This document shows positions 44,901 to 51,739 of a stretch of 64,000 nt of DNA, in pieces. Where the stretch lies: positions 4,030,001-4,094,000 of the forward strand of contig NZ_CP040896.1 of NCBI RefSeq assembly GCF_006337165.1, in the 5' to 3' direction. This DNA comes from Hymenobacter jejuensis. GTDB taxonomy: Bacteria; Bacteroidota; Bacteroidia; Cytophagales; Hymenobacteraceae. The notes under the pieces were generated by a model. That model worked only from the letters and a program-made list of their open reading frames with translations. It was not told the DNA's origin and searched no databases. The translations under genes and the position numbers were made by a program. Position 1 is the first letter of the stretch. Each line of letters begins with the position of its first letter.

Positions 44901-45989
44901 TTTTACCCGGCAGCCGGCGCTGTGGTTTACGGGGCAGGACATGCTGCCTGCGCCCTTGCTGCGGGGCTGAATGGAGTGCGCCTGCTCGAGCGCACCGACC
45001 GCTTAACTGAAGTGCTGTTTGCCGAGCAGCCCCTCACCGGCTGGACGCACTTGGCGCTTGTGTACCGTGGCGGTGTGCCTACCGTCTACCTCAACGGCCA
45101 GGTCGCTGGGCAAGGCAAAAAATCAAGCGCTATTGTGCACCCCGGCCTGCACACGCCGGCGGCCTTAGAGCAAGATATGGTCTTCTTCGAAGGCGATTCC
45201 ACGGAGCCGCTACTGCTACGCGAGGTGCTGAGCGAGGCGCAAGTGTTGGCGCAATACCAGCAGGGTCTGCCCGATGAACTCAGCCTGCCTACTGTGGAGC
45301 TGGTTCAGGGTACGGCTGGGCAACGTCAGATGCTACAGGTTTGGAAACCTGGGACTTATGAGCTGCAGCCCGTCGCCGGTGGGCGTGCTCGGCGCGTGCG
45401 GGTGCGTCACGTGCCTGCGCCCCGGCCAGTAACCAACCCTTGGCAGATCAGCTTTCTGGGTAAGGGGCCCGGAGTTCCTAAACCCGTTGTGCTGCCCCAG
45501 TTGCAATCCTGGCACAAGCAGGAGGATTTCAACGTGCGCCACTTCTCTGGTACGGCCGTGTACCGCACTATCCTGGAGCTGCCCACGCAAGCCCTTACGG
45601 TGGGCCAGCGCCTGTACCTCGACTTGGGTCGGGTGGCAGCGCTGGCCGAAGTGAAGCTAAACGGGGAGGAACTGGGGCAAGTATGGAAACCGCCGTTTCG
45701 GGTGGAGATCACTTCAGCGGCCCGCGCGGGGCAAAACGCTGTGGAAGTGCGCGTTACCAACCTGTGGCCTAACCGCCTCATCGGCGATGAACACCTCCCC
45801 GTGGAGGCTGAATACGAGCCTTGGGGCGCCATCAAGCAGCTTCCCGCGTGGTACCGCAACGGTCAGCCCAAGCCGGGACCGCGCACAGCTTTCAGCACCT
45901 GGCGCGTGTTCGCCAAAACCGACCCGCTACTCGAGTCCGGCCTGCTTGGGCCGGTTCGGGTGCTCACGGCCGTAGAGAGAATGATTTAA
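41934..45989 (+). CDS. GH106 alpha-L-rhamnosidase with inserted LamG-like domain and Tat-type signal
   Basis: 1351 residues. GH106 enzymes release terminal alpha-L-rhamnose by inversion. Family landmarks: YTFWQWMNGNITREGITLDLEAMQQMGLGG (about 63-92), GGPWITPENSMQQLVWTE, ESGIGLECDKY, HTDSWEAGKQNWT (about 460-472), FSGEPYGDGNFD (about 539-550) and AGAEAYTGEP (about 593-602); the Glu residues in the last three are the catalytic candidates. The N-terminus MQRRDFLKTT is a twin-arginine signal. Between the barrel and the C-terminal galactose-binding-like domain (about 1165-1290) sits a concanavalin/LamG-like stretch (about 965-1120, SISLWAKPDV, WTHLALVYRGGVPTVYLNGQ), which makes the protein longer than usual. 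Substrate is likely rhamnose linked to uronic acid or galacturonan; inferred. Confidence 0.92.
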   Translation: MQRRDFLKTTATTSLGLSLLPGFVRPGLLAAPSDAFRQGNLGVATDDALAQGFLTPPASAKPYTFWQWMNGNITREGITLDLEAMQQMGLGGAYIFNNGVGIPRGPVDYASTVWLELVEHAAQEAQRLGLQLSLHNAPGYSGTGGPWITPENSMQQLVWTETLVHSTGRPRVAVVLPRPQAKHGYYRDAYVLAYPSLPVETSSMWEQVRRATLDGKALNVNVLQDIDTEKVIRMVPAAAAKTPAALLLEFVQPYEARAITLQRQPEAPLDPHDGPRDYPPVFRLEASDDGQTFRSVAEVRMPALRAMDVPGVAAFPAVKARYFRLSTGSPTYLSEVALHQAPRLPDWPAKTGYGEFAAEMVGREEWPAEQVIGPDKVVDVTRFLDQQGKLTWAAPPGRWTIVRIGHTTTGEVVAAAPESGIGLECDKYRKEALNTHFETLLVPIITRLKPYVGHSFVGLHTDSWEAGKQNWTRDFPADFQQRQGYDLRPYLLAMTGRVVESIDVTERFLTDVRRTFADLLAENYYGHFRTLCHAHGLQFSGEPYGDGNFDSLQVAGQLDTPLGEFWTRYTYGGIDYIRLAASAAHLYGSPVAGAEAYTGEPRTSKFTDYPYSLKAEGDWMMTMGINRFLLHVMVHQPHPSAQPGMTMGPFGTHFDRNSTWMRQMHGWTGYLTRAQYLLQQGRFVADLCYYKGDIINAKLPGNAILRPAVPLGYAADITGREALLSRFSVQNNRIALPDGLSYRLLVLPPAHALSVEVLRKVCDLVKAGAQVLVQEPPTTVPGLSAQRKAASEATTGEATLQALVQEIWGNLDGKAVTERPLGQGRIFRGVPLEKLLPKLGAQPDFDYTSPRNDTAVHYIHRQVGETDVYFIANRHRRVEELVCSFRAARQQPELWDAETGRVIAPAVFETEVGRTCLPIRLEPAGSVFVVFRKPAAPSVASLMREGKVVLSSKPYGAPVAAPHADVQDDFSISLWAKPDVMMLPGRGLLFYPAAGAVVYGAGHAACALAAGLNGVRLLERTDRLTEVLFAEQPLTGWTHLALVYRGGVPTVYLNGQVAGQGKKSSAIVHPGLHTPAALEQDMVFFEGDSTEPLLLREVLSEAQVLAQYQQGLPDELSLPTVELVQGTAGQRQMLQVWKPGTYELQPVAGGRARRVRVRHVPAPRPVTNPWQISFLGKGPGVPKPVVLPQLQSWHKQEDFNVRHFSGTAVYRTILELPTQALTVGQRLYLDLGRVAALAEVKLNGEELGQVWKPPFRVEITSAARAGQNAVEVRVTNLWPNRLIGDEHLPVEAEYEPWGAIKQLPAWYRNGQPKPGPRTAFSTWRVFAKTDPLLESGLLGPVRVLTAVERMI

Positions 45990-46040
45990 CTTCTGTGGCC
46001 CTCTCTTCTTCTCCAATCATTCAATTTCATCGCATATCCC

Positions 46041-47321
46041 ATGGAACACACCACTACGCTGGCTAGTCCGCCTACCGCGAAGGCGGCCTCGTTTACCGAG
46101 CGAAAGTACCTGACCACGCTCATCTTCGTCACGTCGCTGTTTATGCTTTGGGGCATCGCCATTACCATGGGCGACGTGCTGAACAAGCACTTCCAGAACG
46201 TGCTGAGCGTGAGCAAAGCGCAGTCGGGACTGGTCCAGTTCTCCATCTTTGGGGCCTACGCCATTATGGGCATTCCGGCCGGGTTGTTTATGAAACGCTT
46301 CGGCTATAAGAACGGCGTGTTGCTGGGCCTGGTGCTGTACTCGCTCGGGGCCTTCTTGTTTGTGCCGGCTGCTAATGCGCAGTCTTTCAGCTTCTTCCGG
46401 GGAGCGTTGTTTGTGCTCGCCTGCGGACTGGCAACGTTGGAAGCGGTGGCGCACCCTTTCATGGCGTCGTTGGGCGCGCCGGCTACGAGTGACCAGCGCC
46501 TGAATTTTGCCCAGGCCTTCAACGGATTAGGGGCGGTGATTGGGCCGTTGATGGGCAGCCACTTTATTCTGAGCGGCGTGCACACCAACGGCGACTTATC
46601 GTCGGTGAAAACGCTGTACCTCATCATCGGCAGCGTCATTTTGTTTATCGGGGTCTGCTTTGCTTTCGTGAAGGTACCCACCTTACAGGATGCCCACGCT
46701 GCCCCGGTGCACGCCGAAACCGAGGCCGGCTTTTACAGCGGCACCGTGGAGGAAGTCGCCGAGCCGAAAGGGTTGTTTCAGCACCGCCACTTTGTGTGGG
46801 CTGTGGTGGCGCAGTTCTTCAACGTAGCTGCCCAGGGCGGTACGTGGGCCTTCTTCATCAACTACGGCGCCGAGAAGATGGGCTTCGCCGACGCGACTGC
46901 CTCGCGCTACTTTGCCCTGAGCATGGTGATGATGATGGTCGGGCGCTTCGCGGGCACTTTCCTGATGCGCTTCGTTGCCCCCAATAAGCTGCTGGCCACT
47001 TTTGCGCTGGCCAATGCGCTGCTGTGCGTAGTCATCGCCCAGAGCTGGGGGTGGCCTTCGTTCATTGCCCTGCTGCTGCTGAATTTCTTCTTCAGCATCA
47101 TGTTCCCCACCATTTTCAGCTTGGGCATCAAAGACCTGGGGGCCCGCACTCAGCAGGCCTCTTCGTACTTGGTTATGACCGTGGCGGGTGGAGCAATCTT
47201 TCCTTATCTGATGGGCAAAATCGCCAACCATGACGTGGCCGCAGCCTACTACCTGCCCATCATCTGCTACACAGTTATCTTCCTGTTCGGCGCTCGTCTG
47301 TATCGGGTATCTAAAAAATAA
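46041..47321 (+). CDS. FucP-like MFS sugar:proton symporter
   Basis: 426 residues, about 12 membrane segments. It belongs to the fucose/galactose/glucose permease branch of the major facilitator superfamily (LFMLWGIAITMGDVLNKHFQ, AYAIMGIPAGLFMKRFGYKNGVLLGL, ATLEAVAHPFMASLG, NFAQAFNGLGAVIGPLMGS). It would move a monosaccharide released in the periplasm across the inner membrane. Being directly after the rhamnosidase gene, L-rhamnose is a reasonable guess, with a uronic acid as the alternative. A perfect 10-bp inverted repeat overlaps its stop codon. Confidence 0.92.
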   Translation: MEHTTTLASPPTAKAASFTERKYLTTLIFVTSLFMLWGIAITMGDVLNKHFQNVLSVSKAQSGLVQFSIFGAYAIMGIPAGLFMKRFGYKNGVLLGLVLYSLGAFLFVPAANAQSFSFFRGALFVLACGLATLEAVAHPFMASLGAPATSDQRLNFAQAFNGLGAVIGPLMGSHFILSGVHTNGDLSSVKTLYLIIGSVILFIGVCFAFVKVPTLQDAHAAPVHAETEAGFYSGTVEEVAEPKGLFQHRHFVWAVVAQFFNVAAQGGTWAFFINYGAEKMGFADATASRYFALSMVMMMVGRFAGTFLMRFVAPNKLLATFALANALLCVVIAQSWGWPSFIALLLLNFFFSIMFPTIFSLGIKDLGARTQQASSYLVMTVAGGAIFPYLMGKIANHDVAAAYYLPIICYTVIFLFGARLYRVSKK

Positions 47322-47342
47322 TTATCTGACTTTCAGATAATT
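47320..47342 (+). other. Perfect 10-bp inverted repeat overlapping the MFS stop codon
   Basis: AATTATCTGA-CTT-TCAGATAATT. The stop codon TAA is in its first bases. A 3-nt loop and no T-run follow, so it may be an operator for a palindrome-binding regulator or an mRNA 3'-end stabilising hairpin, 20 bp before the next gene. Undecided. Confidence 0.4.
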
Positions 47343-47361
47343 AACTAGTATTTATCTCCTG

Positions 47362-48771
47362 ATGCGTACCCTTATCCTTTTGGCCAGCTGGCTTTTGCTG
47401 CCTCTTGGCTCGGCAGCCTTGGCGCAGCCGGGCCTGGTCATTCATCCGGTGCCAAACGGGGTACTGTATTCGCAGCACAACGACGACTACACGGTCCGGG
47501 TACGGCAGGCGGGAGGCGAGTGGCAGGAGCTGTTCGAGTACAGCGTGCAGGTAGACCTGGACAAGGTGCGCGACGCCTCCATGGTTACTTTCGACTTTGG
47601 CGGCACGGTGGAGGTGGCCGTGCGCAAAAACAACGGGGCCGTGCAGCAGGTACGCATTCGGCCGCTTTCCTACGGCCTGAGGCCGCGGCAGGAAGGCAAC
47701 ACGGTATACTTCACCCTCGACCGGCCCCGCAAAGTATCGGTGGAGTTCAACGGCGACAAGCTGCAGAACCTGCATCTGTTTGCCAACGCTCTGGAAACCG
47801 AGAAACCAAACCCCAAGGACCCGCACGTACTGTATTTCGGGCCCGGCATTCATACCCCGCCCGACTTACCGGGCAGCGTCATCAACGTGCCCAGCAACAC
47901 GACGGTATATTTGGCCGGCGGGGCCGTGCTACGAGCAAAGTTGCTGGTCGACCACGCGGAAAATGTGCGCATCATCGGCCGCGGCATCCTCGATCAGCCC
48001 GAACGGGGAATAGAGGTGACTTTTTCCCGCAACGTCACCATTGAGGGCCTTATCGTGCGCAACCCGCAGCACTACACTGTCTACGGCGGACAGTCAGAGC
48101 ATCTGACCATTCGTAACCTCAAGACTTTCAGCTCCAAACCGTGGAGCGACGGCATCGATTTGATGAGTTGCTCAGATGTGCTGGTCGACGACGTGTTTCT
48201 GCGCACATCCGACGACTGTGTGGCGCTCTACGGCCACCGCTGGCAGTTTTACGGCAGCTCCCGCAACATCACGGTGCAGAACTCCACCCTTTGGGCCGAC
48301 GTTGCGCACCCCACCAACATCGGTCTACACGGCAACACCACCCACCCCGGCGACACCATTGAGCACATTACCTTCCGCAACATCGACATTCTGGAGCACG
48401 ACGAGGACGACCCCAACTACCAGGGGTGCCTGGCCGTCAGCTGCGGCGATTTGAATCTGGTGCGCGATATCCATTACGAAGATATACGCATCGAAGACTT
48501 TGAAGAAGGTCAGCTCTTCAATCTGCGCGTGCTCAACAACCCGAAGTACAACACCGGGCCCGGCCGCAACATCGAGCATGTAGTATTCAAAAACATCAGC
48601 TACTCGGGCAACTTGGCGAATCCTTCGGTGCTACAGGGATTGAGCGGAGCGGGGCAGGTGCGTGACGTGCGCTTCGAGAACTTACGCCTCAACGGCAGGC
48701 CGGTGTTGGATGCGGCCGCCGGAAACATTCACGTGGGCGAGTTCACCCAGGAGGTCTCGTTTAAACGATGA
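47362..48771 (+). CDS. GH28-like right-handed beta-helix protein with N-terminal beta-domain
   Basis: 469 residues with a signal peptide (LLASWLLLPLGSAALA). The first 150 residues form a beta-rich extra domain; then comes a right-handed beta-helix of pectinase type: TVYLAGGAVLRAKLLVDHAENVRIIGRGILD, SDGIDLMSCSDVLVDDVFLRTSDDCVALYG (about 264-293). The DGID and SDDC motifs match GH28 catalytic Asp positions, but the classical GHG and RIK motifs are not evident. It most likely hydrolyses a uronic-acid or rhamnose-linked backbone. Its stop overlaps the next start by 4 bp (ATGA), so translation is coupled to the fusion hydrolase. Confidence 0.78.
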   Translation: MRTLILLASWLLLPLGSAALAQPGLVIHPVPNGVLYSQHNDDYTVRVRQAGGEWQELFEYSVQVDLDKVRDASMVTFDFGGTVEVAVRKNNGAVQQVRIRPLSYGLRPRQEGNTVYFTLDRPRKVSVEFNGDKLQNLHLFANALETEKPNPKDPHVLYFGPGIHTPPDLPGSVINVPSNTTVYLAGGAVLRAKLLVDHAENVRIIGRGILDQPERGIEVTFSRNVTIEGLIVRNPQHYTVYGGQSEHLTIRNLKTFSSKPWSDGIDLMSCSDVLVDDVFLRTSDDCVALYGHRWQFYGSSRNITVQNSTLWADVAHPTNIGLHGNTTHPGDTIEHITFRNIDILEHDEDDPNYQGCLAVSCGDLNLVRDIHYEDIRIEDFEEGQLFNLRVLNNPKYNTGPGRNIEHVVFKNISYSGNLANPSVLQGLSGAGQVRDVRFENLRLNGRPVLDAAAGNIHVGEFTQEVSFKR

Positions 48772-50789
48772 GCGCCCGGTTCAGACAAGCTTCTCGGTTG
48801 TTGAATGGCCTATGCCTGCTGGAGTATCGGCTGTTGCTGGTATTTCTCCTCCTCGGGGTGTCTATTTCTGGCTGGGCGCAACGGAGACCGCACCCAGCTC
48901 AGAACACGTGGGCAGCCGACTTTGCTCCCGTCGACGAGAAGATTCAGCAGTGGATTGCCAAAGGGTATTACCCGGGCGCCAGCCTGCTAGTCGCCAAAGA
49001 CGATCAGATAATCTACCAGCACTACTACGGCAGCTACACCCCCGAAACCCAAGTGTACATCGCCTCCGCGGGCAAGTGGTTGGCCGCTGCTACCATCGCC
49101 GCGCTGGTCGACGAAGGCAAGCTGCGCTGGGATGACCCTGTAGTGCAATACCTGCCCGACTGGACCGACGCCAAGGGCCAGGCGACGCTGCGGCAGTTGC
49201 TCTCGCACACGTCCGGCTATCCTGATTACCAGCCTAAAGGCAACCCGCGCGACGACTACCAGACCCTAGCCGAATCGGTGAAAAACATCAAACCGCTGCC
49301 CCTGGAAGCTGCGCCCGGCACGCGCTTTCAGTACGGTGGGCTCGCCATGCAAGTAGCTGGCCGCATGGCCGAGCTAGCCACTGGGAAAGATTGGGAGGCC
49401 CTCTTCCAGGAAAAGATCGCCCGCCCGCTGGGCATGCAGCATACACACTTTACGCCCGTCGATTTGGGCGGCGGCCACAGCCCCATGTTGGGTGGCGGCG
49501 CGCGCAGCACCCTAGCTGATTACGAGCACTTCCTGAACATGCTCAGCCACGCCGGTACGTACCGCGGCATGCGGGTACTATCCGTCAAAGCCCTGGCGGA
49601 AATGCAGGCCGATCAAGTGGGCAAGGCGGAGGTAAAGGCCAAAGAATTTGTGGAGGAGGTGCGAGGCAACACCCATCGCAGCCTCTACGGCCTAGGTGAA
49701 TGGCGCGAGGAGCTGGATGCCCAGGGGCGGGCTATGCTGTTGAGCAGCCCCAGTTGGGCCGGCGCTTACCCCTGGATCGACAAAACCACCGGTGTGTACG
49801 GGTTCTTTCTCACCCACGTTGATCCTTCGAAAACTGGGGCCACGGGCTTCAACTCCTTCCTGAGTAGCCCTGCGTTGGCGCGGTTTGTCCGGGAAATTGT
49901 GTCGAACCATATCCCCCCAAACCCTAGGGGCTTGCCTGTTAAAAAAGGCGTAGCCGACATTGGCGATGCGCAGCTCTATTACGAGGAAGCCGGCCAGGGT
50001 CCAGCTTTAGTGCTGCTGCACGGGCATTCCTTTGACCGGCGCGAGTGGGACCCCCAGTTTCAGGCCCTGGCCAAGAAATTCCGCGTGGTGCGCTACGACT
50101 TGCGCAGCTACGGCCTTTCCAGCCTGCCTCAGGAAGGTCGTGAATTCCTGCATGCCGAAGACCTGCACCGCCTGCTCAAGGTGCTGGGCATTCCGCAGGC
50201 CCACTTGGTTGGCTTATCCCTGGGTGGCTACGTTGTGACCGACTTTATCGCATTGCACCCTGAGGAAGCCTTGTCGGCGGTGGCGGCCAGCGGCGACGTG
50301 TACGAGAAACCCGGCCCGGAGGAGCCCGTCACCGAATCCGAAGTCCGGCGCCGCCGCTCCGAAATAGAGCGGCTGCGGCAGCGCGGTATTATCGCCTTTA
50401 AAGAAGACTGGCTGGTGGGCTTGATCAAATCCAGCGGCCCGGCCAAGGATAACTCCGAACCCTTGATGCGCACGATGGTGGGGGAGTGGTCGGCCTGGCA
50501 GCCGTTGCACGTGGAGCCGCGCCTGTTGCTTGGCACTTCGGTGCTGACGCGGCTGGCGGCCCGGGCCGTGCGGGTGCCCTACCTGCTACTCACCCCCGAG
50601 TACAGGTCCGATGCGGGCCGGGAAAACCGGGCGAAGCTTTTAACACTGATACCCGGTTCGCGAAACCTCATCATAGCCAAAGCCGGGCACGTCTCCAACT
50701 TGGATAATCCGGAGGGTTTCACGAAAGCTGTGCTGGATTTTATCGCCGGGGTGCCGGGGGCACCGCCGGCAGACAAGCGCCGGCGGTGA
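48768..50789 (+). CDS. Fusion of beta-lactamase-type serine hydrolase and alpha/beta-hydrolase
   Basis: 673 residues, signal peptide (LLVFLLLGVSISGWA). The N-terminal half (about 45-380) is a class C beta-lactamase/esterase-type domain: SAGK as the SxxK motif (Ser about 98), LRQLLSHTSGYPDY and FQYGGLAMQVAGRMAE (Tyr about 189). The C-terminal half (about 400-665) is an alpha/beta-hydrolase: LVLLHGHSFDRREWDPQF, RVVRYDLRSYG, GLSLGGYV (nucleophile Ser about 484) and AGHVSNLDNPEGF (His about 640). Both active sites appear intact, so one polypeptide carries two serine hydrolases. Likely a periplasmic double esterase acting on decorated oligosaccharides; substrate not known. No frameshift or internal stop separates the halves. 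Confidence 0.88.
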   Translation: MSARFRQASRLLNGLCLLEYRLLLVFLLLGVSISGWAQRRPHPAQNTWAADFAPVDEKIQQWIAKGYYPGASLLVAKDDQIIYQHYYGSYTPETQVYIASAGKWLAAATIAALVDEGKLRWDDPVVQYLPDWTDAKGQATLRQLLSHTSGYPDYQPKGNPRDDYQTLAESVKNIKPLPLEAAPGTRFQYGGLAMQVAGRMAELATGKDWEALFQEKIARPLGMQHTHFTPVDLGGGHSPMLGGGARSTLADYEHFLNMLSHAGTYRGMRVLSVKALAEMQADQVGKAEVKAKEFVEEVRGNTHRSLYGLGEWREELDAQGRAMLLSSPSWAGAYPWIDKTTGVYGFFLTHVDPSKTGATGFNSFLSSPALARFVREIVSNHIPPNPRGLPVKKGVADIGDAQLYYEEAGQGPALVLLHGHSFDRREWDPQFQALAKKFRVVRYDLRSYGLSSLPQEGREFLHAEDLHRLLKVLGIPQAHLVGLSLGGYVVTDFIALHPEEALSAVAASGDVYEKPGPEEPVTESEVRRRRSEIERLRQRGIIAFKEDWLVGLIKSSGPAKDNSEPLMRTMVGEWSAWQPLHVEPRLLLGTSVLTRLAARAVRVPYLLLTPEYRSDAGRENRAKLLTLIPGSRNLIIAKAGHVSNLDNPEGFTKAVLDFIAGVPGAPPADKRRR

Positions 50790-50880
50790 GCGGCTACTGG
50801 TGGCCGAAACACGGAAAATAAAACCAAGCTTTTGACCGGGCCCCGACGGTAGTATTATGTATGAATCCTTGTAAATCAAA

Positions 50881-51699
50881 ATGATGTCTTGTGATTTTTC
50901 CTTGCGCGAGAAAGTAATCGTGGTGACCGGTGGCACGGGCATCCTGGGCGATTCGTTTGTCAACGGCATTGTGGCCGCGGGCGGGGCCGTGGGCATCTTG
51001 GGCCGCAACGCCGAGGTCGCCCACGCGCGGGCCGACGCCATTACCCGCCAAGGGGGCCGGGCGGTGGCCTTGGTCGCCGATGTGTTGCAGGAAGCCGAGT
51101 TGGTGGCCGCCCGCGAGCTGCTGCTCAGCACCTTCGGCCGGATTGACGGGCTGGTCAACGGGGCCGGCGGCAACGCGCCCGACGGCGTGCTGGACCCGGC
51201 CGAAGACGTGTTCAAGCTGAACATTGCCGGCATGCAGCGGGTGATGAACCTGAACCTGTGGGGCACGATCATCCCCACGCAGGTCTTCGGGCCGGCCCTG
51301 GCCGCGTCGGGCAAGGGCAGCATCGTGAACATCTCGTCTATGAATTCGAAGCGCGCCATCACCAAGGTGCTGGGCTACAACATGGGCAAGGCCGCCGTGG
51401 ATTGCTACACCCAGTGGTTTGCCGTGGAAATGGCCAATCGCTACGGCGACAAGCTGCGCATGAATGCCCTGGCCCCGGGTTTCTTCCTGACCGAACAGAA
51501 CCGCAACCTGCTCACCACGCCCGAAGGCGGCTACACGCCGCGCGGCGAGCTGGTCATCCGGCAAACGCCCTTCCAGCGCTTCGGCCAGCCCGACGAGCTG
51601 CAGGGGGCGCTGGTGTGGCTCCTGAGCGATGCCTCGCAGTTTGTCACCGGCTCGATGGTCTGCGTCGACGGCGGGTTTTCCATCTTTGGGGGCGTGTAG
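50881..51699 (+). CDS. SDR-family oxidoreductase, D-mannonate oxidoreductase (fructuronate reductase) type
   Basis: 272 residues, cytoplasmic. Rossmann-type SDR: nucleotide-binding GGTGILG (about 19-25), NGAGG (about 94-98), NISSMNSKRAITKVLGYNMGK with the Ser and Tyr-x-x-x-Lys catalytic set (Tyr about 164), and C-terminal SMVCVDGGF. The sequence resembles the SDR form of mannonate oxidoreductase, which interconverts D-fructuronate and D-mannonate in glucuronate catabolism. Isomerase and dehydratase partners are not in the window. A hand count over 50941-51180 gives 173 of 240 G or C, clearly above the roughly 60% in other sample lines, so the gene may have a separate history or strong codon bias. 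Confidence 0.82.
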   Translation: MMSCDFSLREKVIVVTGGTGILGDSFVNGIVAAGGAVGILGRNAEVAHARADAITRQGGRAVALVADVLQEAELVAARELLLSTFGRIDGLVNGAGGNAPDGVLDPAEDVFKLNIAGMQRVMNLNLWGTIIPTQVFGPALAASGKGSIVNISSMNSKRAITKVLGYNMGKAAVDCYTQWFAVEMANRYGDKLRMNALAPGFFLTEQNRNLLTTPEGGYTPRGELVIRQTPFQRFGQPDELQGALVWLLSDASQFVTGSMVCVDGGFSIFGGV

Positions 51700-51739
51700 T
51701 GGAACGCCAAGAAAAGTCGCTTTCTGATTTTGCTTTTCT

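Noticed and set aside
48768..50789. Two separate genes merged by a sequencing error
   Set aside because: The frame is continuous with no second signal peptide or start region at the domain border, so a true fusion is the simpler reading.
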